A stretch of DNA of 39,445 nucleotides from Minisyncoccota bacterium (GCA_022841645.1 JALHRC010000007.1:13965-53409), one strand, 5' to 3'. Shown: positions 31,198 to 39,329, counted from the stretch's first letter. The notes: generated from the letters alone by a model not told the origin. Numbers and translations: made by a program.

Positions 31198-31815
31198 ATG
31201 CTCACCACCCACCACTGGTACGTCATCGCGTTCTCCGCTCTTTACCTATTCGTAGGCGGACTCTACTTTGCTCGTGACTTTAATCTGGAGTTTGTTATTT
31301 ACGTGGGCGTCATCGTCGCTATTTTTGCGGGCGTGTTCGCCACCCTTCGTCACACCCGCTTCCCGGTGTGGATGCTGTGGCTCCTTTCCGTATGGGGCCT
31401 GATGCATGTGCTCGGCGGCCTCGTAGAAACGCGCGACGGGGTATTGTTTACCTACCGCATTTATCCCTTCTTCGATGGCGGGGGCGATTTCTTCATTCTG
31501 AAGTACGATCAGGTGGTCCATTTCTATCTTTACGGCCTCGTTGCGCTCATGAGTTACCACGCGCTGCGTGTACCACTTGCGGTAGTCGGCAGTACGTTTT
31601 TGGTGGCGCTCTCGGCTGCACTTATTTCTCTTGGTGTCTCTAGCCTTAACGAAATTATGGAATTTTTGATTGCCGTCAATCTGGAGCGGCATGGGGTAGG
31701 GGGCTATCACAATGCGATGCTCGATCTCATATTCAACGGCGCGGGTGCAGCCGTAGCAGTAGTAGTGTATGCGGTCATGGAGAAGCAAGGTGGTGAAGTA
31801 GTCCGCTTACCGTAA
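31198..31815 (+). CDS. DUF2238-like (YjdF-type) membrane protein
   Basis: The 205 residues include six or so membrane helices. The features I associate with DUF2238/YjdF are present: WGLMHVLGG, KYDQVVHFYLYG, SLNEIMEFLIA and a late YHNAMLDLIFNGAGA, with conserved His, Asp and Glu residues inside or next to helices. No biochemical function is established for the family as far as I know. It starts 6 nt after the HIT gene and ends 9 nt before the zincin gene. Confidence 0.75.
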   Translation: MLTTHHWYVIAFSALYLFVGGLYFARDFNLEFVIYVGVIVAIFAGVFATLRHTRFPVWMLWLLSVWGLMHVLGGLVETRDGVLFTYRIYPFFDGGGDFFILKYDQVVHFYLYGLVALMSYHALRVPLAVVGSTFLVALSAALISLGVSSLNEIMEFLIAVNLERHGVGGYHNAMLDLIFNGAGAAVAVVVYAVMEKQGGEVVRLP

Positions 31816-31823
31816 GCACTCAC

Positions 31824-32204
31824 ATGACCGACGAGGCATTCATGAAGCTGGTTGATATGGGGGTCGCGGCACTTGGAGAGCGGGTCCACGAGCGCCTCAA
31901 GAATGTGGCCATTGTGGTGAAAGACTATCCGTCACGAGAACAGCGAGAAGATATGGGTATAGCGCCCGATGAGGTACTGTTTGGTCTGTATGAGGGAGTG
32001 CCACAAACCGAGCGGGGAATCGATGCACCCCTTCTCCCTGACGTCATTACCGTTTTCAAAGAACCCATCTTAGCTGCCTACAGTGACCCGCACGATATCG
32101 CCATCTGTGTGGCCAACACGGTCTGGCACGAGGTGGCGCACCACTTTGGTCGGGATGAGGAATGGGTGGCAGAGGAAGAGCGACGGCGGGGAAAGGAGCT
32201 ATAA
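31824..32204 (+). CDS. Zincin-type metallopeptidase-like protein (126 aa)
   Basis: HEVAHHFGRDEEWV at 102-115 is an HExxH zinc site followed at the right distance by an acidic residue, as in the small zincin family PF06262 (metallopeptidase-like, often annotated as possible acetylglutamate-kinase neighbour). The N-terminal half (VAIVVKDYPSREQREDMGI and LFGLYEGVPQTER) agrees with that family. It is soluble, with no signal peptide. The TAA stop is inside the TATAAT box of the next gene. Substrate unknown. Confidence 0.85.
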   Translation: MTDEAFMKLVDMGVAALGERVHERLKNVAIVVKDYPSREQREDMGIAPDEVLFGLYEGVPQTERGIDAPLLPDVITVFKEPILAAYSDPHDIAICVANTVWHEVAHHFGRDEEWVAEEERRRGKEL

Positions 32205-32205
32205 T
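32200..32205 (+). promoter_or_regulatory. -10 box of the double zf-TFIIB gene
   Basis: TATAAT overlapping the stop codon of the zincin gene, 7 nt before the ATG at 32213. Confidence 0.55.
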
Positions 32206-32212
32206 AATTATC

Positions 32213-32761
32213 ATGCGCTGCCCACACGACAATGCTGCACTCACCACCCATACCCATAAATCGGTGACGCTCGATGTGTGCGAATTGTGTCACGGAGTGT
32301 GGGTGGACGGTGGAGAGTTTGAGAAGCTCACGCTGCACTTTAGTGCACCGGCCCTTCATGGGGGAACTGATATTCGTGACAGCCTCCCAATCGGAGACGG
32401 AAAAACAACACCGAAAGATTTCTGGCAAGAAGACATAGTGGCCTGTCCACGAGACGGTGTAATGATGCAAAAGCACTACTTTGCTGGGACTACCATTGGC
32501 CTTGACCATTGCGAGACGTGCGACGGTTATTGGCTTGGTGGTGCAGAACTTTCTGCCGCGGCTCGTGAAGTAGAGCCACACCCGGTGCAAGATGCCATGG
32601 GACGTTTTGTGCTAAAAGAGCTATCGCTACCGCCCTCAGTCGTCCGCGACGAGGCACGAAGTGACCCGCGTGTGCCAGAAGAATTTGCTGCCACCTTCCA
32701 TGACCCAGCACAGCTTTTATGGGTCGCTGGTAACTTCCTCTTTTCAACACTCTTGCGTTGA
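32213..32761 (+). CDS. Protein with two zf-TFIIB zinc fingers (182 aa)
   Basis: Finger 1 spans MRCPHDNAAL to LDVCELCHGVWVDGGEFEKL; finger 2 spans ACPRDGVMMQK to LDHCETCDGYWLGGAEL. Both have the C-P-x-D ... C-x2-C-x-G-x-W pattern of the zf-TFIIB family. The C-terminal 50 residues end in a moderately hydrophobic segment (LLWVAGNFLFSTLLR) that may touch the membrane. A single-finger relative lies in the tRNA-Ser islet. The start is placed at the ATG right after TATAAT; an upstream in-frame extension would overlap the zincin gene. Confidence 0.85.
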   Translation: MRCPHDNAALTTHTHKSVTLDVCELCHGVWVDGGEFEKLTLHFSAPALHGGTDIRDSLPIGDGKTTPKDFWQEDIVACPRDGVMMQKHYFAGTTIGLDHCETCDGYWLGGAELSAAAREVEPHPVQDAMGRFVLKELSLPPSVVRDEARSDPRVPEEFAATFHDPAQLLWVAGNFLFSTLLR

Positions 32762-32814
32762 AAATTGGTATCATTGATAAATTAGTTATTGTGTACTAGC
32801 ATGACACACTGATC

Positions 32815-32887
32815 GCCACCGTAGCTCAGTTGGTAGAGCATGTCACTCGTAACGACAAGGTCCGCAGTTCGATTCTGCGCGGTGGCT
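32815..32887 (+). tRNA. tRNA-Thr(CGT)
   Basis: 73 nt: acceptor GCCACCG/CGGTGGC, D-arm GCTC/GAGC, anticodon arm TGTCA-CTCGTAA-CGACA (anticodon CGT, with an A.C pair at 31-39), T-arm CGCAG-TTCGATT-CTGCG. Discriminator T, CCA not encoded. A start codon follows one base after the tRNA end. Confidence 0.93.
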
Positions 32888-32888
32888 C

Positions 32889-33191
32889 ATGAATAATGAA
32901 AATTTAATTCCTAAACGAGGTGAAAGTGGCAACCTGCGTTTGGATGCAATTGAGTTGCTACTTGATCAGGGAGAATCTACTGAGGCAGTTCGTCTAGCAG
33001 GTCTCCTTTTAGATAGCTATCGCTCAATTACTGGTAAAACTATTCAACAGGAAATAGCAGAAACGATACGGGAGGCAAAGTCGCGTGAGCATCCAGAAGT
33101 CTACGCGGATGAATGGGTAAAAATGCTTCGAGATATTGAACATCATGTTGCTCGACTTGAGCAAATTATTCGACAATATGGAGAAAAATAG
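32889..33191 (+). CDS. Hypothetical helical protein starting at the end of tRNA-Thr
   Basis: 100 residues, almost all predicted helix, acidic, with no membrane segment or known motif. The middle (RLDAIELLLDQGESTEAVRL) looks like a helical hairpin and the C-terminus (EHHVARLEQIIRQYGE) like a coiled coil. The ATG begins one nt after the tRNA-Thr(CGT) discriminator, so tRNA 3' processing would leave a message with a 1-nt leader. Another tRNA-Thr follows 51 bp after the stop. Codon use is somewhat AT-rich. No family recognised; good length and composition support a real gene. Confidence 0.65.
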   Translation: MNNENLIPKRGESGNLRLDAIELLLDQGESTEAVRLAGLLLDSYRSITGKTIQQEIAETIREAKSREHPEVYADEWVKMLRDIEHHVARLEQIIRQYGEK

Positions 33192-33242
33192 CTAATTATG
33201 CTATAGTCTCGCCGTTGTATAAATACAACAAGATTTTTGATT

Positions 33243-33315
33243 GCCAATGTAGCTCAGTTGGTAGAGCGCGTCCATGGTAAGGACGAGGTCTTCGGTTCAA
33301 TCCCGAACATTGGCT
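33243..33315 (+). tRNA. tRNA-Thr(GGT)
   Basis: 73 nt: acceptor GCCAATG/CATTGGC, anticodon arm CGTCC-ATGGTAA-GGACG (anticodon GGT), T-arm TTCGG-TTCAATC-CCGAA. It is followed by CCA, the only tRNA here with an encoded CCA, which is also the first three bases of the terminator stem. Confidence 0.95.
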
Positions 33316-33352
33316 CCATAATAAAAACCCCGGTAAGGGGTTTTTATTATGG
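33316..33352 (+). terminator. Terminator after tRNA-Thr(GGT)
   Basis: 16-bp perfect stem CCATAATAAAAACCCC with its complement, loop GGTAA. Confidence 0.92.
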
Positions 33353-33402
33353 AGTCAATGGCAGCGGTGCATTGCTGCGTCTTTCTGGGAGCAGTGGTCT
33401 GC

Positions 33403-33408
33403 TATACT
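33403..33408 (+). promoter_or_regulatory. -10 box of the 65-aa membrane gene
   Basis: TATACT, 8 nt before the ATG at 33417. Confidence 0.55.
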
Positions 33409-33416
33409 AATTTTAT

Positions 33417-33614
33417 ATGAACAATAATAAGTGGTATTTCACTGCCTCGGCGATTGCTTTCACGGTTATCGCGATTGCGCATCTTGGTCGGATTGTATTT
33501 GAGCTCGAGGCAGTAATCGCTGGGTATCCGATCCCGCTGTGGGCGAGCGGCGTGGCCGTGCTGCTCGCGGGCTACCTAGCGACGCGCGGTTTTATGGAAG
33601 CACGTAAGCTCTAA
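33417..33614 (+). CDS. Small two-helix membrane protein (65 aa)
   Basis: Two hydrophobic segments (about 8-22, FTASAIAFTVIAIAH, and 38-56, IPLWASGVAVLLAGYLATRG) are joined by a loop with Glu residues; the N-terminus MNNNKW and C-terminus MEARKL are polar. I see no known family. It stands alone between terminators, with a TATACT box 8 nt before the ATG and a very strong hairpin after the stop, which supports it being a real monocistronic gene. Confidence 0.7.
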   Translation: MNNNKWYFTASAIAFTVIAIAHLGRIVFELEAVIAGYPIPLWASGVAVLLAGYLATRGFMEARKL

Positions 33615-33631
33615 GCCTTTGCATTGATGTT

Positions 33632-33669
33632 GAAAGCCGTGGCGCCCCGCAAGGGGCGCCACGGCTTTC
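33632..33669 (+). terminator. 17-bp perfect terminator hairpin
   Basis: GAAAGCCGTGGCGCCCC with its complement, tetraloop GCAA, then TTTTT. Its 3' edge lies just before the prfB -10 box. Confidence 0.93.
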
Positions 33670-33676
33670 TTTTTGC

Positions 33677-33682
33677 TATACT
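33677..33682 (+). promoter_or_regulatory. -10 box of prfB
   Basis: TATACT, 11 nt before the ATG at 33694. Confidence 0.5.
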
Positions 33683-33693
33683 CACCACACACT

Positions 33694-34587
33694 ATGTCGG
33701 CCCCTTTTGCTCCCATAGATCTAGCAGCACGGATTGCCGAAATCGAAGCCGCGATGCAGCAGCCGACGTTTTGGAATGATCCACGGGCAGCGCAGGCCAT
33801 GATTAAAGAACTGGGTGAACTCAAAGACGTTGCCTCCGGGAAAGGGAAGTTTGATCGCAGTGACGCAGTGTTTACCATCGTCGCAGGGGCGGGCGGTGAC
33901 GACGCTGAAGACTTTGCGCGGATGTTGTACGAAATGTACCAGCGGTATGTTGACGGCCGCAGCTGGTCTATCCTTACCCTGGACAGCAATGAAAACGATC
34001 ACGGTGGTTATCGCAACCTCACCTTTCAAGTTTCAGGAAAGGGAGCGTACGGCACACTGCGCAGCGAGTCCGGCGTGCATCGCCTCGTACGCATTTCACC
34101 TTTTAACGCCAACGACAAACGACAGACGTCGTTTGTACTGGTAGAAGTTTCGCCGTACGTGGAAGAATCGGCAGTGCGCCCTCTCCCGGAAGATGAGCTT
34201 GATATTTCTTTTGCGCGCTCAGGTGGTGCCGGTGGACAAAACGTCAATAAACGCGAGACGGCGGTACGCATCACCCACAAGCCTACTGGCATTTCTGTTC
34301 ATGTTTCAAGTGAACGCAGCCAACAGCATAATCGTGAGCGCGCCCTCGCCCTCCTTTCAGGCAAAGTGTTCGCCTTTGAAGAAGCGCAGCGTGCCCGTGA
34401 ACTGCAAGGTCTGTCAGTAGAAAAAACGCTTAAAATTGAGTGGGGAAGCCAGATTAGGTCGTATGTGCTCCACCCGTACCAAATGGTAAAAGATCATCGT
34501 ACCAACACTGAAGTACGCGATGTAGACCGAGTTCTGGGGGGCGACATTCAGGTTTTTCTTGACGCCGCTGGCACGACCGTTTCTTAG
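33694..34587 (+). CDS. prfB: Peptide chain release factor 2 (RF2)
   Basis: The GGQ motif (GGAGGQNVNKRETAVR, Q182) catalyses peptide release and the SPF tripeptide (ISPFNAND, 135-137) reads UAA/UGA, marking it as RF2 and not RF1. It has 297 residues against about 365 in E. coli; the missing part is the N-terminal domain 1, here reduced to about 50 residues. There is no in-frame UGA autoregulatory frameshift site. RF2 presence supports UGA as a stop codon in this organism. Own promoter, single gene. Confidence 0.95.
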   Translation: MSAPFAPIDLAARIAEIEAAMQQPTFWNDPRAAQAMIKELGELKDVASGKGKFDRSDAVFTIVAGAGGDDAEDFARMLYEMYQRYVDGRSWSILTLDSNENDHGGYRNLTFQVSGKGAYGTLRSESGVHRLVRISPFNANDKRQTSFVLVEVSPYVEESAVRPLPEDELDISFARSGGAGGQNVNKRETAVRITHKPTGISVHVSSERSQQHNRERALALLSGKVFAFEEAQRARELQGLSVEKTLKIEWGSQIRSYVLHPYQMVKDHRTNTEVRDVDRVLGGDIQVFLDAAGTTVS

Positions 34588-34592
34588 CGTGG

Positions 34593-34598
34593 TATACT
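34593..34598 (+). promoter_or_regulatory. -10 box of ftsEX
   Basis: TATACT, 9 nt before the ATG at 34608. Confidence 0.55.
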
Positions 34599-34607
34599 TA
34601 TGCACGC

Positions 34608-35291
34608 ATGATTTACTTTGATAACGTGTCAAAGGTGTACAGCGACGGACGGTCGGCTGCGCTCCATGAAGTCACGTTTCAAGTGGCGCCGCGTGAGTTT
34701 GTTTCCATTGTCGGTCACTCCGGCGCTGGCAAGACCACACTCCTTAAAATGATTATTGCCGAGGACCGTCCCACCGACGGCCGGGTCTATTTTGAGTCGC
34801 TTGATGTGCACAAAATTCCGCGCTCGCGGCTGCCACAATATCGCCGCAAAATTGGGACGGTCTTTCAAGACTTTAAGTTGCTTCCCAACAAAACCGCCTA
34901 CGAAAATATCGCCTTCGCCATGGAGGCCAATGGGCGCTCTGACGATGAGATTGCAGAAAATGTGCCGCAAGCACTCGCACTGGTTGACCTCGACGACAAA
35001 GCATGGAATTTTCCTAATGAACTTTCAGGCGGAGAGAAGCAACGGGTGGCAATTGCGCGCGCGATCGTGAATCAGCCGGATATTATTGTCGCTGATGAGC
35101 CTACCGGCAATCTTGACCCGATTGCTACCTATGAAGTAGTGCAGATTCTTAAAAAAATCAACGACCTGGGTACCACGGTTATTATGACCACCCACAATAA
35201 GGGAGTCATCGACGAGCTTGGTCGGCGCGTTATTACCATGGACGAAGGGCGTGTAGTACGCGACGATGAGAGCGGAAAGTACGTGCTATAG
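34608..35291 (+). CDS. ftsE: Cell division ATP-binding protein FtsE
   Basis: A 227-residue ABC ATPase with Walker A GHSGAGKT at 36-43, the ABC signature LSGGEKQR at 139-146 and Walker B VADEPT at 161-166. The family-specific FQDFKLLPNKTAYEN segment marks it as FtsE. With FtsX it forms a mechanotransmission ABC complex that activates cell wall hydrolases at the septum. It is followed 9 nt later by ftsX in one operon. Confidence 0.95.
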   Translation: MIYFDNVSKVYSDGRSAALHEVTFQVAPREFVSIVGHSGAGKTTLLKMIIAEDRPTDGRVYFESLDVHKIPRSRLPQYRRKIGTVFQDFKLLPNKTAYENIAFAMEANGRSDDEIAENVPQALALVDLDDKAWNFPNELSGGEKQRVAIARAIVNQPDIIVADEPTGNLDPIATYEVVQILKKINDLGTTVIMTTHNKGVIDELGRRVITMDEGRVVRDDESGKYVL

Positions 35292-35300
35292 TCATACGGT

Positions 35301-36221
35301 ATGGTCACGGCGATACGGCGAGTAGTGCGGGCGGGATTTGTTGGGTTTTGGCGCAATGCCTACGTGAGCCTGGCGTCTATTTTTGTTATGACCGTCGCCC
35401 TGTTCGTGATCGGGGCGACGATGTTTATCGAACAGCTCCTCACTTCGTCACTCATTAAGCTCCAAGAAAAAGTTGACATCAATGTGTACTTCGAGCCGAC
35501 GGCACCGCAAGAAGAAATTGATGCTTTGCGTAAGGCGGTTGCAGCGTTACCTGATGTGGCGCACGTGACCTATCTTTCGCGTGAAGAAGCCCTTGAGCGC
35601 TACCGCGAGCGCTACCGCAACAATGAAATTGCTATGCAGGCTCTTTCAGAGTTGGGAGAAAATCCTCTCGGCGCGACCATCGCTATTCAAGCTAAAGAAA
35701 CATCACAGTACGAGTCAATCGCCCGGTTTCTCGAAGAAGAGCGTGAGCGTACATCGGCCGGTGCGTCGGTGATTGACGATATTAACTACGCCCGGAATAA
35801 GGAGTCAATCGATACTCTCACTTCAATCATTGCGGCGGTGGAGCGGGCGAGCTTCATCACGATGGTAGTTCTGCTCGTGGCAGCCGTACTCATCTCCTTC
35901 AATACTATTCGCCTCGCTATTTACACCGCCCGCGAAGAAATCGGCATCATGCGCCTCGTTGGCGCATCGAACACCTTTATTCGTGGTCCCTTTATGCTTC
36001 AAGGCATTATGTACGGGGTGGTAGCTGGGGTGCTCGCACTACTCGTTCTCTATCCGATCTTGGTGTGGTTAGGGCCCCGTACTGAACTGTACTTCGAACT
36101 CAACCTTTTCTCGTATTTCATTGATAACTTCACCTACTTCTTTACCACCATTATTGGTGTGGGTGTGGCGATTGGGTTTATCTCATCCACCCTCGCGGTT
36201 GCGCGTTATTTACGCATCTAA
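35301..36221 (+). CDS. ftsX: Cell division protein FtsX
   Basis: The 306 residues show one N-terminal membrane helix (about 22-44), a large extracytoplasmic domain (DINVYFEPTAPQEEIDALRK through about 160) and three C-terminal helices with the FtsX/MacB segment EIGIMRLVGASNTFIRGPF. It is the membrane partner of FtsE, passing ATP-driven movement to peptidoglycan hydrolases outside. Gene order ftsE-ftsX is the usual one. pyrG begins 9 nt after its stop. Confidence 0.95.
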   Translation: MVTAIRRVVRAGFVGFWRNAYVSLASIFVMTVALFVIGATMFIEQLLTSSLIKLQEKVDINVYFEPTAPQEEIDALRKAVAALPDVAHVTYLSREEALERYRERYRNNEIAMQALSELGENPLGATIAIQAKETSQYESIARFLEEERERTSAGASVIDDINYARNKESIDTLTSIIAAVERASFITMVVLLVAAVLISFNTIRLAIYTAREEIGIMRLVGASNTFIRGPFMLQGIMYGVVAGVLALLVLYPILVWLGPRTELYFELNLFSYFIDNFTYFFTTIIGVGVAIGFISSTLAVARYLRI

Positions 36222-36230
36222 GACCACGGC

Positions 36231-37940
36231 ATGAAAAAAACTCCCCGACCGTCTCGTACCACTTCCGCTCGCCGCACTCCTTCGGTCGCCGCCCCGACCC
36301 CCAAGTATATTTTTGTCGTCGGGGGAGTGATGAGTGGCGTAGGCAAAGGGGTGACGGCCTCTTCAATTGCGTGTGTACTGCAGGCGCGGGGACTGAGGGT
36401 CACGGCACTTAAAATCGACCCGTACATCAATGTCGACGCCGGCACCATGAACCCTACCGAACACGGTGAGGTGTTTGTTTTGCGTGAAGGCCTCGAGACC
36501 GACCAAGACATGGGTAACTACGAACGTTTTCTCAATCTTGATTTGCCGGCCAAAAATTATATGACGACCGGTAGCGTGTATCTTTCGGTCATCAAAAAAG
36601 AACGTAATCTTGAATACGGTGGCAAGAATGTTGAGGTAGTGCCTGATATTCCGCTCGAGGTTATTAGACGAATCAAAACAGCTGCACAAGACGCTATAGC
36701 TGATGTTGCACTTATCGAAGTGGGGGGGACGGTCGGTGAATATCAAAATATTTTGTTCCTCGAAGCGATTCGCATGATGAAGCAAGAGGCGCCAGCGGAC
36801 GTGGTGACGGTGATGGTGAGCTACCTCCCGGTCCCGGGCTCGATTGGGGAGATGAAAACCAAGCCCACCCAGACAGCCGCCCGTACCCTCAATAGCGCTG
36901 GGGTGTTTGCCGACATGATCATCGCGCGTAGTTCGGTGCCGGTCGACGATAAGCGTAAGGCCAAGATTGCCACCTTTTGCAATGTCCGCCAGGAAAATGT
37001 CATTAGCGCGCCGGACGTGGAAAGCATCTACGACATCCCAATAAATTTTGAAAAAGACAATCTTTCACAGCGGCTGTGCGAACTCTTGGGTCTGCCAGCA
37101 AAGGGCCAGGCCGATCTCGGTGCCTGGAAACGTTTTGTGGCAAAGCAAAAGGCTGCGAAGGTGAATAGCAAGCAGGAAGTGACGATCGCCGTGGTGGGAA
37201 AGTATTTTACGACCGGAGATTTTGTCCTCTCTGACGTGTACCTTTCGGTAATTGAATCGATTAAATATTCAGCCTACGCCCTTGGACTCAAGCCCACCAT
37301 TGTGTACCGCTCAAGTGTAGACTTCACCGACAAAAAGCGCTGCAAAGAACTAGATGCTTACGATGGCATCCTTGTGCCGGGTGGGTTCGGTGCAACCGGC
37401 ATCCCGGGGAAGCTTAACGTTATTGAATACGCGCGCACCAAGAAGATCCCGTACTTCGGTATTTGCTACGGTATGCAGCTTGCGGTCCTTGAGTTTGCAA
37501 AAAACGTTCTCGGTCTTAAGCAGGCGAGTACTGAGGAGATTGATCCAAAGGCCAAAGATTTGGTCGTGCATATCATGGACGAGCAACGCGAAAAAATTGC
37601 GCACAGTGACCTCGGCGGCACCATGCGTCTTGGTGAATACCCGGCCGTGCTGGCGGCTGGCTCGCTCGCCCGCAGTGCGTATAAGTCGGCCGAGATTATT
37701 GAACGTCATCGCCACCGCTACGAGATCAACAATGATTATGTACCGGCGCTGAGGGATCGGGGGGTAGTATTTTCTGGCACCTCGCCCGACGGTCGCCTGA
37801 TGGAAATCATGGAGCTCTCGCGTGAGACCCACCCGTTTTTTGTGGGCACACAATTTCATCCCGAATTTCTCGCCCGCCCCTTGCGCCCTCATCCACTCTT
37901 TACGGCATTTGTAAAAGCCGCCTACGAGGAAGGGAAGTAA
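36231..37940 (+). CDS. pyrG: CTP synthase
   Basis: The enzyme makes CTP from UTP, ATP and glutamine. The synthase domain shows GGVMSGVGKG (P-loop, 31-40), KIDPYINVDAGTMNP (61-75) and EVGGTVGEYQN; the glutamine amidotransferase domain has Cys412 in GICYGMQ and His543/Glu545 in HPEF. Compared with usual homologues (about 540 aa) it has about 24 extra N-terminal residues rich in Lys, Arg, Ser, Thr and Pro, echoing the basic tail of the malic enzyme. It is the third gene of the ftsEX transcript by spacing. A later start is not available before the P-loop. Confidence 0.96.
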   Translation: MKKTPRPSRTTSARRTPSVAAPTPKYIFVVGGVMSGVGKGVTASSIACVLQARGLRVTALKIDPYINVDAGTMNPTEHGEVFVLREGLETDQDMGNYERFLNLDLPAKNYMTTGSVYLSVIKKERNLEYGGKNVEVVPDIPLEVIRRIKTAAQDAIADVALIEVGGTVGEYQNILFLEAIRMMKQEAPADVVTVMVSYLPVPGSIGEMKTKPTQTAARTLNSAGVFADMIIARSSVPVDDKRKAKIATFCNVRQENVISAPDVESIYDIPINFEKDNLSQRLCELLGLPAKGQADLGAWKRFVAKQKAAKVNSKQEVTIAVVGKYFTTGDFVLSDVYLSVIESIKYSAYALGLKPTIVYRSSVDFTDKKRCKELDAYDGILVPGGFGATGIPGKLNVIEYARTKKIPYFGICYGMQLAVLEFAKNVLGLKQASTEEIDPKAKDLVVHIMDEQREKIAHSDLGGTMRLGEYPAVLAAGSLARSAYKSAEIIERHRHRYEINNDYVPALRDRGVVFSGTSPDGRLMEIMELSRETHPFFVGTQFHPEFLARPLRPHPLFTAFVKAAYEEGK

Positions 37941-37946
37941 CCTATT

Positions 37947-38222
37947 ATGTCTCGCCGTATCGTCAAAAAGATCTTGCCTGAGTATTTTGATCTCATTTCT
38001 TTAGGCAAGAAGAAGTACGAATTTCGTCTAGCTGACTTTGAAGCTGAGGACGGTGATGTTCTGGTACTTGAAGAATGGGACAGTGTCGATCCAGCTACTC
38101 GTAAATCTACTGGTCGAGTGATTGAGAAAACTATTACCTACGCACGTAAGTTTCGGATTGATGAACTAAACCAACTTCAGGATATGAAGGAGCATGGTTT
38201 TTACATCTTGCAATTTGATTAA
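37947..38222 (+). CDS. DUF3850/ASCH-like small protein (91 aa)
   Basis: KKILPEYFDLISLGKKKYEF and RLADFEAEDGDVLVLEEWD follow the DUF3850 / ASCH pattern (K-x-P-x-YF-x5-G-K-K-x-E-R ... GD-x-L-x-L-x-E), a PUA-like fold thought to bind RNA. The end (HGFYILQFD) is a typical closing strand. The gene starts 6 nt after pyrG and ends 2 nt before the MazG-like gene. Function unproven; RNA binding is inferred from the fold family. Confidence 0.8.
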   Translation: MSRRIVKKILPEYFDLISLGKKKYEFRLADFEAEDGDVLVLEEWDSVDPATRKSTGRVIEKTITYARKFRIDELNQLQDMKEHGFYILQFD

Positions 38223-38224
38223 AT

Positions 38225-38524
38225 ATGAACAAAGAACAGCAACTCATCGATGTCTGGATGAAGGAGCAGGGCTGGTCGTATTGGAAGCCACACGAAATAT
38301 TGGCGCGCCTCATGGAAGAAACTGGTGAGTTTGCCCGACTGGTGAATCACGAGTATGGTCCAAAGAAAAAGAAGGAGGGCGAATCGGTCCAAGACTTCGA
38401 AGACGAGATCGGTGACATCCTCTACACCCTCGCCTGCTTTGCCAATAGTCATGGCATCAGCCTCGATGCTGCCTTAGAGCGCAGTATTCAAAAGGTAGCT
38501 GGGCGTGATAAGGGGCGCTTCTAA
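38225..38524 (+). CDS. MazG-like nucleotide pyrophosphohydrolase
   Basis: The 99 residues contain the all-alpha NTP-PPase metal motif EETGE (31-35) and, about 35 residues later, EDEIGDILYTLACFAN with E-x2-D. These acidic residues bind Mg2+ in MazG/dUTPase-type enzymes that hydrolyse (d)NTPs to (d)NMP plus PPi, a house-cleaning role. It is single-domain, half the length of E. coli MazG. Last gene of the pyrG transcript by spacing. Confidence 0.9.
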   Translation: MNKEQQLIDVWMKEQGWSYWKPHEILARLMEETGEFARLVNHEYGPKKKKEGESVQDFEDEIGDILYTLACFANSHGISLDAALERSIQKVAGRDKGRF

Positions 38525-38535
38525 ATGTGTATATC

Positions 38536-38575
38536 GAACATACAATACCACTTATGCCAGTGGTATTGTATGTTC
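38536..38575. terminator. 17-bp perfect hairpin between MazG-like gene and the broken HTH gene
   Basis: Arms 38536-38552 and 38559-38575 are exact complements around TATGCC. It may end the pyrG transcript or mark the left edge of the HTH element, as at 28999-29028. Confidence 0.7.
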
Positions 38576-39273
38576 AGTAAAATCACCAGTTTCGTTAAAG
38601 AACACAGCGGTAGCACTGCGACGGCGAGGAAAAACCTATAGTGAAATCCTGGCTGTGGTACCAGTAGCAAAGTCGACACTATCGCTGTGGCTACGCGAAG
38701 TGGGCCTGAGCACTGCCCAAAAGCGGCATATAACTCTAAAGAGCCAAGATGCGCAGCGGCGTGGTGCCCTGGCGCGTAAAACGCAACGCCTTGCCTCCAC
38801 CTCACAGATAATAAAAGCGCTAAGCGGAAATCGGTGCTCTCACCGCACACGAACTTCTTCTTGTTGGTACGGCGCTTTATTGGGCAGAGGGGTCAAAACA
38901 GGGTGAGCGTACCGTAAGTACGGGACTTATATTTAATAATACTGATACAGCAATGCTTCGAGTATTCCTTAGGTTTCTGCGTGAAGTTATTAAAGCACCT
39001 TGGTCGGATATTACTTTGACCCTGTATATTCACCAAAACCACCGACACCGTGTACCTGATGTAGAGCGCTATTGGCGAAAAACACTTAAGGAGCCACGGC
39101 TCCTATTTGGTGGAGTGTATTACAAACGCCATAATCCCGAGCCGGGGCGGATTAAAATTGGTGAAAAGTACTATGGTACGGTGCGAGTAGTCGTACGTCG
39201 ATCGACCAATCTCTCAAGGAAGATTTCTGGATGGATATGTGGTATAAATGATGCCACTTGCCCGGTCGTCTAA
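38574..39273 (+). pseudogene. HTH plus LAGLIDADG-like gene, frameshifted, ending inside tRNA-Gln
   Basis: Frame 1 gives a helix-turn-helix (ALRRRGKTYSEILAVVPVAK, STLSLWLREVG) aligning with the protein at 29110. Near 38822 an extra A shifts the frame; removing it joins IIKAL to AEIGALTAHELLLVG and then ALYWAEGSK, the LAGLIDADG-like motif, with homology to the end. The last codon before TAA lies in the tRNA-Gln D-arm. No ATG is in frame before the HTH, so the start is also unclear. Both defects suggest decay, or a consensus error in the case of the single base. Confidence 0.7.
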
Positions 39274-39329
39274 CGGTAGGACATCAGGTTTTGGTCCTGA
39301 GTATTGGGGTTCGAGTCCCTGCCGGGCAG
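39259..39329 (+). tRNA. tRNA-Gln(TTG)
   Basis: 71 nt: acceptor TGCCCGG/CCGGGCA, anticodon arm TCAGG-TTTTGGT-CCTGA (anticodon TTG), T-arm TGGGG-TTCGAGT-CCCTG with two wobble pairs. Discriminator G, CCA not encoded. It overlaps the end of the upstream broken HTH gene by 15 bp. Confidence 0.94.
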
